The position numbers and the translations under genes were made by a program. From Pseudomonas sp. Bc-h (GTDB lineage Bacteria > Pseudomonadota > Gammaproteobacteria > Pseudomonadales > Pseudomonadaceae), in the NCBI RefSeq assembly GCF_002080045.1, contig NZ_MUIN01000010.1, positions 186,001-250,000 of the forward strand: a stretch of 64,000 bases of DNA, given 5' to 3'. Every line of letters starts with the position of its first letter. Within the stretch, counting starts at the first letter, position 1. Positions 34,976 to 44,625 of the stretch are shown in pieces. Under the pieces are notes generated by a model, which saw only the letters and a list, made by a program, of their open reading frames with translations, did no database searches and was not told the origin of the DNA.

Positions 34976-35245
34976 ATGCTAAGCGGTAAGGTCAAGTGGT
35001 TTAACAACGCCAAGGGGTATGGCTTCATCGTTGAAGATGGCAAGAACGAGGACCTGTTTGCTCATTACTCGGCGATCACGATGGAGGGTTACAAAACCCT
35101 CAAAGCCGGGCAGCCGGTCAACTTCGAGATCATCCAGGGTCCCAAAGGCTTGCACGCGGTCAATATTAACGGGTCTCAAACCGCATCCAAAGAAACGGCT
35201 CATCAGCACGACCAGCAACACGATCACAGCAAAGATCACGCCTGA
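34976..35245 (+). CDS. cspD: Cold-shock-domain protein CspD
   Basis: This 89-residue protein has one cold-shock domain. RNP1 is KGYGFIVED and RNP2 is DLFAHYSAI. E. coli CspD binds single-stranded DNA and slows replication in stationary phase. ATG 34976 has AGAGGGA upstream. The tail is unusual: the last ~15 residues are His/Asp-rich (HQHDQQHDHSKDHA), which could bind metal. It is divergent from clpS, the conserved arrangement. Confidence 0.93.
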   Translation: MLSGKVKWFNNAKGYGFIVEDGKNEDLFAHYSAITMEGYKTLKAGQPVNFEIIQGPKGLHAVNINGSQTASKETAHQHDQQHDHSKDHA

Positions 35246-35276
35246 GCCGGACCGTTCAAGCGCGAGACCTGAAAAG

Positions 35277-35312
35277 CCGGTCAGCCCATTTCTGGGATGA
35301 CCGGTTTTTTTT
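35277..35312 (+). terminator. Terminator of cspD
   Basis: Stem CCGGTCA...TGACCGG (35277-35283, 35298-35304), with a second inner stem CCCA/TGGG, followed by eight T. It may serve both cspD and icd, which converge. Confidence 0.9.
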
Positions 35313-35336
35313 CGCACGGGATTTTTGACGTTCTGA

Positions 35337-36593
35337 CTACATGTGAGAAATCAAGGCATCACCGAAGGCCGACGAAGACAGTAATTTGGCTCCGTCCATC
35401 AGTCGTTCAAAATCGTAGGTCACGGTCTTCGCCGAAATCGCCCCGTTGGTGCCTTTGATGATCAAGTCCGCGGCTTCGGTCCAGCCCATGTGACGGAGCA
35501 TCATTTCGGCAGAAAGAATCAGCGAGCCAGGGTTGACCTGATCCTTGCCGGCGTATTTCGGCGCGGTACCGTGGGTCGCTTCGAACATCGCCACGGTATC
35601 GGAAAGGTTGGCCCCCGGCGCGATACCAATCCCGCCCACCTCCGCCGCCAGCGCGTCAGAGAGGTAGTCGCCGTTCAGGTTGAGCGTGGCGATCACGTCG
35701 TATTCGGCCGGGCGTAACAGGATCTGCTGCAGCATGGCGTCGGCGATGGCGTCCTTGACGATCACATTCTTGCCGGTTTTCGGGTTCTTGAACTGCATCC
35801 ACGGGCCGCCGTCCAGCAGCGTCGCGCCAAACTCCTCCCCCGCCACCTCATAGGCCCACTCTTTAAAGGCGCCTTCAGTGAACTTCATGATGTTGCCCTT
35901 GTGGACGATGGTCAGCGAATCGCGATCGTTATCCACTACATACTGAAGGGCTTTGCGTGCCAAACGCCGGGTGCCTTCTCTCGACACCGGTTTGACGCCG
36001 ATCCCGCAATCCTGATCGAAGCGGATCTTGGTCACGCCCATCTCTTCCTTGAGAAACTTGATGACCTTGGTTGCTTCGGGGGAACCGGCTTTCCACTCGA
36101 TACCGGCGTAGATGTCCTCGGAGTTCTCACGGAAGATGGTCATGTCCACATCGCCCGGCTTTTTCACAGGGCTCGGCACGCCTTCGAACCAACGCACAGG
36201 GCGCAGGCACACATATAGGTCGAGTTGCTGACGCAGCGCCACGTTGAGCGAGCGAATACCGCCTCCCACGGGCGTGGTCAGCGGCCCCTTGATCGAGACC
36301 ACGTAATCCTTCACTGCATCCAGGGTTTCCTGGGGCAGCCAGGTGTCCTGGTCGTAAACCTGCGTCGCCTTCTCGCCGGCATAAACCTCCATCCAGGAGA
36401 TTTTACGTTTGCCGTCGTAAGCCTTTTCCACTGCGGCGTCGACCACCTTGATCATCACCGGGCTGATGTCCACGCCAATGCCGTCACCCTCGATGTACGG
36501 GATGATCGGATTGTCCGGCACGTTGAGCGAATGATCGGCGTTCACCGTGATCTTCTCGCCCGTCGCTGGCACCTTGATCTTCTGGTATCCCAT
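35337..36593 (-). CDS. icd: NADP isocitrate dehydrogenase, dimeric type
   Basis: This 418-residue TCA-cycle enzyme converts isocitrate to 2-oxoglutarate with NADP. The motif around the phosphorylatable Ser (FRENSEDIYAG preceded by the substrate loop) suggests control by AceK as in E. coli, important when AceA draws isocitrate into the glyoxylate shunt. Metal-binding Asp residues lie in LNLNGDYLSDALA. It is divergent from idh, giving two different isocitrate dehydrogenases side by side, a known pseudomonad feature. Confidence 0.98.
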   Translation of the reverse strand: MGYQKIKVPATGEKITVNADHSLNVPDNPIIPYIEGDGIGVDISPVMIKVVDAAVEKAYDGKRKISWMEVYAGEKATQVYDQDTWLPQETLDAVKDYVVSIKGPLTTPVGGGIRSLNVALRQQLDLYVCLRPVRWFEGVPSPVKKPGDVDMTIFRENSEDIYAGIEWKAGSPEATKVIKFLKEEMGVTKIRFDQDCGIGVKPVSREGTRRLARKALQYVVDNDRDSLTIVHKGNIMKFTEGAFKEWAYEVAGEEFGATLLDGGPWMQFKNPKTGKNVIVKDAIADAMLQQILLRPAEYDVIATLNLNGDYLSDALAAEVGGIGIAPGANLSDTVAMFEATHGTAPKYAGKDQVNPGSLILSAEMMLRHMGWTEAADLIIKGTNGAISAKTVTYDFERLMDGAKLLSSSAFGDALISHM

Positions 36594-37106
36594 GCTTGTC
36601 TCCGCCTGTTCTTGTTATTGAGAGCTGTGGTTGTGCGCGCTCAACGAGCGTAGACCACCCGAACAGGCTCCGGAACAAATGCTCCTTTAGTCGAAAACTG
36701 ACTTGATATTCATCTGTCCGACAGCGCCTGCCCAAGACTGCGACAGGTTGACGCAGGCCGCGTGAGACGGGGGCTTGGCGGTTTTCGAGGTTTTTCGGGA
36801 GGGCGACCAACGGCGCAAAACCAGCCGGCGCGGTCGCCAAGCGTTCACACTACTATCGTAGTAATGGCCGGGACCGGTGATATACTCGCGCCGGTGACCA
36901 CTGGGTCATTGGGGGCCGAGCCATCTTAAAGCCCTCGACAGGCTGGACCGTTACCGCAGCCCAGCTGCTTGATGCTCGACTGATCTACCCCATATCACGC
37001 GACGAAATTCTCGACTTTCGGCTCATCGATACTTTGGGCGAAAGTGCCTACCCTGCGCATCTCGAAATTTTGTGTACGCTCAGCAAAGAAGAGAGTTATC
37101 CCGAAA
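36594..37106. other. Promoter region between icd and idh
   Basis: This is a 513-bp divergent gap without a supported gene. A -10-like TATACT (36881-36886) faces idh, and a short palindrome TACTA-TCG-TAGTA lies just upstream of it. No good -35 accompanies the -10, so an activator may be needed. Confidence 0.4.
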
Positions 37107-39332
37107 ATGTCCAACCGCTCGAAGATCATCTATACCTTCACCGACGAAGCGCCAGCCCTCGCCACCTACTCACTCCTTCCTATCATCGAAGCGTTCACCG
37201 CCTCCGCTGATATCGCCGTTGAAACCCGCGACATCTCTCTTGCAGCCCGTATCCTGGCCAGCTTCCCCGAGCAGCTGGGCGACAAGAAGGTTTCCGACGA
37301 TCTGGCAGAGCTGGGTGAACTGGCGACCACGCCGGAAGCCAACATCATCAAGCTGCCGAACATCAGCGCCTCGGTTCCACAACTGAAGGCCGCGATCAAG
37401 GAACTGCAAGCCAAGGGCTACAACGTCCCGAACTACCCGGACGAAGTCGTTACCGACGCCGACAAGGCCGCCCGTGCTGGCTACGACAAGGTAAAAGGCA
37501 GTGCTGTGAACCCGGTTCTGCGTGAAGGTAACTCTGATCGCCGCGCGCCGCTGTCGGTAAAGAACTACGCTCGCAAGCACCCGCACAAGATGGGCGCCTG
37601 GGCTTCTGACTCCAAGTCCCACGTTGCCCACATGGACAACGGCGACTTCTACGGCAGCGAAAAATCCTCGCTGATCGAAACTGCCGGCGCCGTGAAGATC
37701 GAACTGATCGGCAAAGACGGCAGCACCACTGTACTGAAGGACAAGACTTCGGTCCTGGCCGGTGAAGTGATCGACTGCGCCGTCATGAGCAAGAAAGCCC
37801 TGCGCGCTTTCGTCGCCAAGGAAATCGAAGACGCCAAGAAACTGGGCGTACTGTTCTCCGTTCACCTGAAAGCCACCATGATGAAGGTCTCCGACCCGAT
37901 CATGTTCGGCGAGTTCGTCGCCGAGTACTACCAGGACGCCCTGAGCAAGCACGCTGAAGTCCTGAAAGAAATCGGTTTCAACCTGCACAACGGTATCGGC
38001 GACCTGTACGCCCGCATCAAGGATCTGCCAGCCGACCAGCAAGCGCAGATCGAAGCGGACGTCAAAGCCGTTTACGCGACCCGCCCTCCTCTGGCGATGG
38101 TCAACTCCGACAAGGGCATCACCAACCTGCACGTACCGAGCGACGTCATCGTCGACGCCTCGATGCCTGCGATGATTCGTGACTCCGGCAAGATGTGGAA
38201 CAACGACGGCGTCCTGCAGGACACCAAGGCCGTGATCCCGGATCGCTGCTACGCCACCATCTATCAGGCTGTCATCGAAGACTGCAAGAAGCACGGCGCC
38301 TTCGATCCGACCACCATGGGCAGCGTGCCGAACGTTGGCCTGATGGCGCAGAAAGCCGAAGAGTACGGTTCGCACAACAAGACTTTCCAGATTGAAACCG
38401 ACGGTGTTGTCCGTGTAACCGACGACAAAGGTCAGGTTCTGATGGAACAGACCGTCGAAGCCGGCGACATCTGGCGCATGTGCCAGACCAAAGACGCGCC
38501 GATCCAGGACTGGGTCAAACTGGCCGTCAACCGTTCGCGCCTGAGCAACACCCCGGCCATCTTCTGGCTGGACCCTGAGCGTGCTCACGACGCAGTGATG
38601 ATCAAGAAGGTCGAGAAGTACCTGAAGGATCACGACACCAACGGTCTGGACATCACCATCAAGTCGCCGGTCGAGGCGATGAAGGTTTCCCTGGAGCGTA
38701 TCCGCGCGGGCAAGGACACCATTTCGGTGACCGGTAACGTGCTGCGTGACTACCTGACCGACCTGTTCCCGATCATGGAACTGGGCACAAGCGCCAAGAT
38801 GCTGTCGATCGTTCCGCTGATGAATGGCGGCGGTCTGTTCGAAACCGGCGCTGGCGGTTCGGCTCCAAAGCACGTTCAGCAGCTCAACGAAGAGAACTTC
38901 CTGCGCTGGGACTCGCTGGGCGAATTCCTGGCACTGGCCGCGTCGCTGGAGCATCTGGGCAACGTCTACAACAACCCTAAAGCTTTGGTACTTGCCACTG
39001 CCCTGGACAAGGCTACCGGCCAGTTCCTGGACAACAACAAGTCGCCATCGCGCAAGGTTGGCGGTATCGACAACCGCGGTAGCCACTTCTATCTGGCCAC
39101 CTACTGGGCCCAGGCCCTGGCTGCCCAGACCGAAGATACCGCGCTTCAAGCCAAGTTCACCGAACTGGCCAAGACCCTGACCGACAACGAAGCGACCATC
39201 GTTGCCGAGCTCAATGCCGTGCAGGGCAAGCCACTGGATATCGGCGGTTACTACTTCGCCACTCCGGAGCTGGCCAGCAAAGCCATGCGCCCTAGCGCCA
39301 CCTTGAACAACGCCATCAACGCGTTGAAGTAA
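37107..39332 (+). CDS. idh: Monomeric NADP isocitrate dehydrogenase
   Basis: This 741-residue single-chain isocitrate dehydrogenase belongs to the second, unrelated-looking family. The N-terminus MSNRSKIIYTFTDEAPALATYS and the conserved blocks NSDRRAPLSVKNYARKHPH and GNVYNNPKALVLATALD are complete. ATG 37107 gives the family start; a longer frame from 37044 adds residues without match. In pseudomonads Idh and Icd split TCA flux and respond differently to AceK. A strong terminator follows. Confidence 0.97.
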   Translation: MSNRSKIIYTFTDEAPALATYSLLPIIEAFTASADIAVETRDISLAARILASFPEQLGDKKVSDDLAELGELATTPEANIIKLPNISASVPQLKAAIKELQAKGYNVPNYPDEVVTDADKAARAGYDKVKGSAVNPVLREGNSDRRAPLSVKNYARKHPHKMGAWASDSKSHVAHMDNGDFYGSEKSSLIETAGAVKIELIGKDGSTTVLKDKTSVLAGEVIDCAVMSKKALRAFVAKEIEDAKKLGVLFSVHLKATMMKVSDPIMFGEFVAEYYQDALSKHAEVLKEIGFNLHNGIGDLYARIKDLPADQQAQIEADVKAVYATRPPLAMVNSDKGITNLHVPSDVIVDASMPAMIRDSGKMWNNDGVLQDTKAVIPDRCYATIYQAVIEDCKKHGAFDPTTMGSVPNVGLMAQKAEEYGSHNKTFQIETDGVVRVTDDKGQVLMEQTVEAGDIWRMCQTKDAPIQDWVKLAVNRSRLSNTPAIFWLDPERAHDAVMIKKVEKYLKDHDTNGLDITIKSPVEAMKVSLERIRAGKDTISVTGNVLRDYLTDLFPIMELGTSAKMLSIVPLMNGGGLFETGAGGSAPKHVQQLNEENFLRWDSLGEFLALAASLEHLGNVYNNPKALVLATALDKATGQFLDNNKSPSRKVGGIDNRGSHFYLATYWAQALAAQTEDTALQAKFTELAKTLTDNEATIVAELNAVQGKPLDIGGYYFATPELASKAMRPSATLNNAINALK

Positions 39333-39373
39333 GGTTTGCCAGGTCGGCGGTTCATCCCGCCGAACGCATCATG

Positions 39374-39402
39374 AAAACCCCGGCCAAGTGCCGGGGTTTT
39401 CT
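39374..39402 (+). terminator. Terminator of idh
   Basis: Stem AAAACCCCGGC/GCCGGGGTTTT with a 5-nt loop; also usable on the opposite strand. Confidence 0.92.
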
Positions 39403-39440
39403 ATTAGGAATACCTTCATCACACGGCTTGAACGCAATCT

Positions 39441-39532
39441 CTGTGGGAGCTGCCGGAGGTTACGACGGTGGCGAAAGCGGTTTGCCTGACACACCGCATC
39501 GCTGCCGTCTTAACCTGCTATGTCTCCCACAG
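39441..39532. repeat. Degenerate inverted-repeat element
   Basis: Outer arms CTGTGGGAG (39441-39449) and CTCCCACAG (39524-39532) are perfect. Inside them GGAGGTTACGACGG and CCGTCTTAACCTGC are imperfect inverted copies. The GTGGGAG ends are typical of a second class of pseudomonad intergenic palindrome. Confidence 0.6.
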
Positions 39533-39596
39533 AAACTGCGTCGGACATGAAATTTCAGCCGCACCCTGTTTACAGGGGAATTTGAGGAGATACCCA

Positions 39597-40037
39597 GTGA
39601 CCTGGCAACCCCACATCACCGTCGCAACCATCGTCGAAGACAACGGCCGCTTTCTGTTCGTCGAGGAATCGAAAAACAACAAACTCGTCCTCAACCAGCC
39701 TGCCGGCCATCTGGAAGCCAACGAAACCCTGCGTGAAGCCGCCATACGCGAAACGCTGGAGGAGACCGGCTGGGACGTTGAACTGACCGGTGTGGTCGGC
39801 ATTTACCTGTACACCGCGCCGAGCAACGGTGTGACTTACCAGCGGGTGTGCTTTGCAGCGAAGGCGACAAAGCACCATCCCGAGCGCGAACTGGACACCG
39901 GCATCGTGGGCGCGCCGTGGTTCACGCGAGACGAGTTGGCCAGCCAACCCGAGCGCTGGCGCAGCCACCTGGTGCTGGAGTGCGTTGACGACTACCTCGC
40001 CGGGCCCGTCCACAGCCTGGATGTGGTGCGCGACTGA
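39597..40037 (+). CDS. nudJ: Nudix hydrolase NudJ
   Basis: This 146-residue Nudix protein hydrolyses nucleoside di- or triphosphates and thiamine pyrophosphate in E. coli. The Nudix box is complete (GHLEANETLREAAIRETLEETGW). It starts with GTG at 39597, preceded by GAGGAGA, giving the family start VTWQPHITVATIV. The order nudJ-mnmA-hflD-purB is the same as in E. coli, which supports the symbol. Confidence 0.93.
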   Translation: MTWQPHITVATIVEDNGRFLFVEESKNNKLVLNQPAGHLEANETLREAAIRETLEETGWDVELTGVVGIYLYTAPSNGVTYQRVCFAAKATKHHPERELDTGIVGAPWFTRDELASQPERWRSHLVLECVDDYLAGPVHSLDVVRD

Positions 40038-40120
40038 TGCGCGCAACTGAATAGCTTTTAGCCTTGGCGTCGAGTCCCTGATAGAATCGCGTCCTTTTCC
40101 AAGCTACCCATCGAATTCCT

Positions 40121-41251
40121 ATGTCTGATTCAGCCTTTTCCGATACAGAAAAGAAGCGCGTCATTGTCGGCATGTCCGGCGGCGTGGATTCTTCGGTCTC
40201 CGCCCTTCTGCTCATGGAGCAGGGGTATCAGGTGGAAGGCCTGTTCATGAAGAACTGGGAAGAAGACGACGGAACGGAATACTGCACCGCCATGGACGAC
40301 CTCGCGGACGCCCAGGCCGTGTGCGACCGGATCGGTATCAAGCTGCACACCGTGAACTTCGCCGCCGAATACTGGGATAACGTCTTCGAGCACTTCCTCG
40401 AAGAATACAAAGCCGGTCGCACGCCGAACCCGGACATCCTGTGCAACCGCGAGATCAAGTTCAAAGCCTTCCTCGACTACGCCTTCATGCTCGGCGCCGA
40501 CCTGATCGCCACCGGTCATTACGTGCGTCGTCGCGATATCGATGGCCGCACCGAGCTGCTCAAGGGCCTGGACCCGAACAAGGATCAGAGCTATTTCCTG
40601 CACGCCGTGGCAGGTGAACAGATCGCCAAGACCCTGTTCCCGGTCGGCGAACTGGAAAAGCCCGAAGTGCGCGCGATTGCCGAAAAGTACCAGTTGGCGA
40701 CGGCAAAAAAGAAAGACTCCACCGGTATCTGCTTCATTGGCGAGCGTCGTTTTACCGACTTCCTCAAGCAGTACCTGCCTGCGCAGCCCGGCGAGATCAA
40801 GACCACCGAGGGTGAAGTCATTGGCCGCCACGCGGGCCTGATGTACCACACCATCGGCCAGCGTCAGGGCCTGGGCATCGGCGGCCTGAAGGACGCCGGC
40901 GACGAGCCGTGGTATGTGCTGGAAAAAGACCTGACCAACAACGTGCTGATCGTCGGCCAAGGTAATGAACACCCATGGTTGTTCTCCCGCGCCCTGCTGG
41001 CTTCGGAAATCTACTGGGTCAACCCGATCGACCTGAGCAGCCCGCGCCAGCTGACTGCCAAGGTACGCTATCGCCAGGGCGATCAGAGCTGCACGCTTGA
41101 ACACACTGAAACCGGTTACCGTGCCACCTTCGACGAGCCGCAACGCGCTGTGACGCCCGGCCAGTCTGTTGTGTTCTACGACGGCGAAATCTGCCTCGGC
41201 GGTGGCGTCATTGAAATCGCCGAACCCTGGCACAGCAAGGACGCTCGTTGA
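40121..41251 (+). CDS. mnmA: tRNA 2-thiouridylase MnmA
   Basis: This 376-residue enzyme puts sulfur on U34 of tRNA-Glu, -Gln and -Lys, using persulfide delivered by TusE. The PP-loop VGMSGGVDSSVSALL (about 16-30) adenylates the uridine. The two catalytic cysteines lie in NPDILCNREIKFK and TGICFIGERRF. Its sulfur source, tusDCBE, is 20 kb upstream in this window. Its stop overlaps the hflD start. Confidence 0.98.
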   Translation: MSDSAFSDTEKKRVIVGMSGGVDSSVSALLLMEQGYQVEGLFMKNWEEDDGTEYCTAMDDLADAQAVCDRIGIKLHTVNFAAEYWDNVFEHFLEEYKAGRTPNPDILCNREIKFKAFLDYAFMLGADLIATGHYVRRRDIDGRTELLKGLDPNKDQSYFLHAVAGEQIAKTLFPVGELEKPEVRAIAEKYQLATAKKKDSTGICFIGERRFTDFLKQYLPAQPGEIKTTEGEVIGRHAGLMYHTIGQRQGLGIGGLKDAGDEPWYVLEKDLTNNVLIVGQGNEHPWLFSRALLASEIYWVNPIDLSSPRQLTAKVRYRQGDQSCTLEHTETGYRATFDEPQRAVTPGQSVVFYDGEICLGGGVIEIAEPWHSKDAR

Positions 41252-41871
41252 TGAGTCCGATTCAAGAGCAACTCACCGCGCTGGGCGGCGTGTTTCAGGC
41301 GGCCGTGCTGGTGGATCGCATCGCCAAGACCGGCCAGGCCAGCGAAGCAGCAGTGGGTTGCCTGCTCGGCGGCCTGCTGGTGATGGACCCCAAGGACACG
41401 CTGGACGTGTTCGGTGGTGACGACCTGAACCTGCGCGAGGGCTATCGCGCCCTCGCCAGTGCCCTTGAGCGCGACCCAGGCACCTTGCAGCGCGAGCCTT
41501 TGCGCTACGCCCTGGCGATGCTGGGTCTTGAGCGTCAGCTGTCCAAGCGCGACGACATGCTCGAAACCATCGGCAAGCGACTGCCGCAGATCAAGTCTCA
41601 GGTCGAACACTTCGGTATCGTTCACGAGAACGTGATCGCCGCCAGCGGTGCGCTCTATCAAGACACCTTGAGTACCTTGCGCCAGCGGATTCAGGTCCAC
41701 GGCGACATGCGCAACCTGCAACAACCGAACAACGCCTCGAAAATCCGCGCCCTGCTCCTGGCCGGTATTCGCTGCGCGCGACTTTGGCGACAAGTGGGCG
41801 GTCACCGCTGGCAACTGGTCATCAGCCGTCGCAAGTTATTGAAAGAACTGTATCCCTTGCTGCACGGCTGA
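41251..41871 (+). CDS. hflD: High frequency lysogenization protein HflD homologue
   Basis: This 206-residue all-helical protein is peripheral on the inner membrane in E. coli, where it affects lambda lysogeny by binding CII. Family segments include QEQLTALGGVFQAAVLVDRIA and the C-terminal IRALLLAGIRCARLWRQVGG. ATG 41251 shares one base with the mnmA stop (TGATG). Its normal cell role is unclear; it is always next to mnmA. Confidence 0.93.
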   Translation: MSPIQEQLTALGGVFQAAVLVDRIAKTGQASEAAVGCLLGGLLVMDPKDTLDVFGGDDLNLREGYRALASALERDPGTLQREPLRYALAMLGLERQLSKRDDMLETIGKRLPQIKSQVEHFGIVHENVIAASGALYQDTLSTLRQRIQVHGDMRNLQQPNNASKIRALLLAGIRCARLWRQVGGHRWQLVISRRKLLKELYPLLHG

Positions 41872-42003
41872 TCGCCGAGCGCGGCGGAACAGCGCATTTA
41901 CCCGACACAGCGCGATCCATCTCGGTCAACCGGCCTCGGCTGAACCGAATTTTCATGTATGATACGCGCCCCTTTTCGTTGCCCGACTGTCCGAGAACAC
42001 CCC

Positions 42004-43374
42004 ATGCAGCTTTCTTCGCTCACTGCGGTTTCCCCTGTAGACGGCCGCTACGCCGGCAAAACCCAGGCCCTGCGCCCTGTTTTCAGCGAATACGGCCTGA
42101 TCCGTTTCCGCGCCCTCGTCGAAGTCCGCTGGCTCCAGCGCCTGGCGGCTCACCCGCAAATTCCTGAAGTCCCGGCATTCTCCGCCGAAGCCAACGCCAT
42201 TCTCGACGCGCTGGCCGATGACTTCGCCGTGGAACACGCCGAGCGCGTGAAAGAGATCGAGCGCACCACCAACCACGACGTCAAGGCGATCGAATACCTG
42301 CTCAAGGAGCAGGCCGCCAAGTTGCCGGAACTGGCCAAGGTCAGCGAATTCATCCACTTCGCCTGCACCAGTGAAGACATCAACAACCTGTCCCACGCGC
42401 TGATGCTGCGTGAGGGCCGCGACACCGTGCTGCTGCCGCTGATGCGTCAGATCGCCGAATCCATCCGCGAACTGGCGATCCGCTTCGCCGCGGTGCCGAT
42501 GCTGTCGCGCACCCACGGTCAGCCTGCTTCGCCGACCACTTTGGGCAAAGAGCTGGCGAACGTCGTCTACCGTCTGGAGCGTCAGATCGCTCAGGTCGCC
42601 GTCGTTCCGCTGCTGGGCAAGATCAACGGCGCCGTTGGCAACTACAACGCCCACCTGTCGGCCTACCCGGACATCGACTGGGAAGCCAATGCCCGCGCTT
42701 TCATCGAAGACGAGCTGGGCCTGGGCTTCAACCCGTACACCACGCAGATCGAGCCGCACGACTACATTGCCGAGCTGTTCGACGCGATCGCCCGTTACAA
42801 CACCATCCTGATCGATTTCGACCGCGATATCTGGGGCTACATCTCCCTGGGTTACTTCAAGCAGAAGACCGTCGCTGGCGAAATCGGCTCCTCGACCATG
42901 CCGCACAAGGTCAACCCGATCGACTTCGAAAACTCCGAAGGCAACCTGGGTATCGCCAACGCGCTATTCCAGCACCTGGCGAGCAAGCTGCCGATCTCCC
43001 GCTGGCAGCGCGACCTGACCGACTCCACCGTATTGCGCAACCTCGGCGTGGGCTTCGCTCACAGCGTGATTGCCTACGAGGCGAGCCTCAAAGGTATCGG
43101 CAAGCTGGAGCTGAACGAACAGAAGATCGCCGCCGATCTGGACGCTTGCTGGGAAGTCCTGGCTGAGCCGATCCAGACCGTAATGCGCCGCTACGACATC
43201 GAGAACCCGTACGAGAAGCTGAAAGAACTGACTCGCGGCAAGGGCATCAGTCCTGAAGCGCTGCAGACTTTCATCGACGGTCTGGACATGCCTGCCGAAG
43301 CGAAGGCCGAGCTGAAAAAGCTGACACCGGCTAACTACATCGGCAATGCCGTGGCTCAAGCCAAGCGCATCTGA
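42004..43374 (+). CDS. purB: Adenylosuccinate lyase
   Basis: This 456-residue fumarase-superfamily enzyme acts twice in purine synthesis, cleaving SAICAR and adenylosuccinate to release fumarate. The signature loop GSSTMPHKVNPIDFEN with the catalytic Ser is intact, as is the SRTHGQPASPTTLGKE region with the catalytic His. ATG 42004 (MQLSSLTAVSPVDGRY) matches the family start. A terminator follows. Confidence 0.98.
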   Translation: MQLSSLTAVSPVDGRYAGKTQALRPVFSEYGLIRFRALVEVRWLQRLAAHPQIPEVPAFSAEANAILDALADDFAVEHAERVKEIERTTNHDVKAIEYLLKEQAAKLPELAKVSEFIHFACTSEDINNLSHALMLREGRDTVLLPLMRQIAESIRELAIRFAAVPMLSRTHGQPASPTTLGKELANVVYRLERQIAQVAVVPLLGKINGAVGNYNAHLSAYPDIDWEANARAFIEDELGLGFNPYTTQIEPHDYIAELFDAIARYNTILIDFDRDIWGYISLGYFKQKTVAGEIGSSTMPHKVNPIDFENSEGNLGIANALFQHLASKLPISRWQRDLTDSTVLRNLGVGFAHSVIAYEASLKGIGKLELNEQKIAADLDACWEVLAEPIQTVMRRYDIENPYEKLKELTRGKGISPEALQTFIDGLDMPAEAKAELKKLTPANYIGNAVAQAKRI

Positions 43375-43394
43375 TAGCACCGTACACGCTCTAA

Positions 43395-43420
43395 GCGCCC
43401 GGCTGAGCCGGGCGTTTTTA
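43395..43420 (+). terminator. Terminator of purB
   Basis: Stem CGCCCGGC/GCCGGGCG with loop TGA, followed by five T. Confidence 0.92.
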
Positions 43421-43458
43421 TTCCAGTCTGAAAAATACGTTTTTTCAATAGGTTACAC

Positions 43459-44625
43459 ATGAATCCTGATATTCCTGTTCAGCTGCTAGGCGGCATCACG
43501 GCGCGCGAGTTCCTGCGTGATTACTGGCAGAAAAAACCCCTGCTGATCCGCCAGGCCATTCCGGATTTCGAAAGCCCGATCGACCCTGACGAACTGGCCG
43601 GCCTGGCACTGGAAGAGGAAGTCGAGTCGCGCCTGATCATCGAAAACGGCGTTCGCCCTTGGGAAATGCGTCGCGGCCCGTTCGCCGAAGACGAGTTCAG
43701 CAAGCTGCCGGAAACCGAGTGGACACTGCTGGTTCAGGCAGTGGATCAGTTCGTCCCGGAAGTCGCCGAGCTGCTGGAAAACTTCCGTTTTCTGCCGAGT
43801 TGGCGCATCGATGACGTGATGATCAGCTACGCAGCGCCAGGTGGCAGCGTCGGCCCGCACTTCGACAACTACGACGTCTTCCTGCTGCAAGGCCATGGCA
43901 AGCGCCACTGGAAAATCGGCCAGATGTGCGACACCGACAGCCCGCTGCTGGAGCACGCCGACCTGCGCATCCTCGCCGACTTCCAGGGCAGCGATGAATG
44001 GACGCTCGAGCCGGGCGACATGCTGTATCTGCCGCCTCGCCTGGCTCACTGGGGTGTAGCCGTGGACGACTGCCTGACCTATTCCGTCGGCTTCCGCGCA
44101 CCGAGCGCCGCTGAAGTGCTGACCCACTTCACCGACTTCCTCAGCCAGTTCATGTCCGACGAAGAGCGCTACACCGACGCCGATGCCCAGCCGGTCAGCG
44201 ACCCGCACCAGATTCAACGCGACGCCCTCGACCGCCTTAAGGCATTGCTGGCCGAGCACATGGGCGACGAACGCCTGCTGTTGACCTGGTTCGGCCAGTT
44301 CATGACCGAACCACGCTACCCGGAACTGGTGACAGGCCCGGAGCTGGACGACGCCGAACTGCTCGACAGCCTCGAACAGGGCGCGATCCTGATTCGCAAC
44401 CCGAGCGCGCGCCTGGCCTGGTCAGAAGTGGACGAAGACCTGCTGCTGTTCGCCAGCGGTCAAAGCCGCTTGCTGCCCGGTCGTCTGCGCGAACTGTTGA
44501 AACTGGTCTGTGCGGCCGATGCACTGCATATGGATAATCTGGGCCAATGGCTGGCAGATGAAGATGGTCGCGACCTGCTCTGTGAGCTGGTCAAACAAGG
44601 AAGTCTGGGGTTTGCTGATGAATAA
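43459..44625 (+). CDS. roxA: Ribosomal protein uL16 arginine hydroxylase (RoxA/YcfD)
   Basis: This 388-residue JmjC-type 2-oxoglutarate/Fe(II) oxygenase hydroxylates an arginine of ribosomal protein uL16. The iron-binding HxD is H134-F-D136 (GSVGPHFDNYDVFLLQ) and the distal His is in PRLAHWGVAVDD. The winged-helix C-terminal domain seen in YcfD is present in length. Its end overlaps the next gene by 8 nt. Confidence 0.93.
   Translation: MNPDIPVQLLGGITAREFLRDYWQKKPLLIRQAIPDFESPIDPDELAGLALEEEVESRLIIENGVRPWEMRRGPFAEDEFSKLPETEWTLLVQAVDQFVPEVAELLENFRFLPSWRIDDVMISYAAPGGSVGPHFDNYDVFLLQGHGKRHWKIGQMCDTDSPLLEHADLRILADFQGSDEWTLEPGDMLYLPPRLAHWGVAVDDCLTYSVGFRAPSAAEVLTHFTDFLSQFMSDEERYTDADAQPVSDPHQIQRDALDRLKALLAEHMGDERLLLTWFGQFMTEPRYPELVTGPELDDAELLDSLEQGAILIRNPSARLAWSEVDEDLLLFASGQSRLLPGRLRELLKLVCAADALHMDNLGQWLADEDGRDLLCELVKQGSLGFADE

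Noticed and set aside
37170..39149. 659-codon open frame antisense to idh
   Set aside because: It is a shadow of a full-length enzyme gene, with no ribosome-binding site or family.
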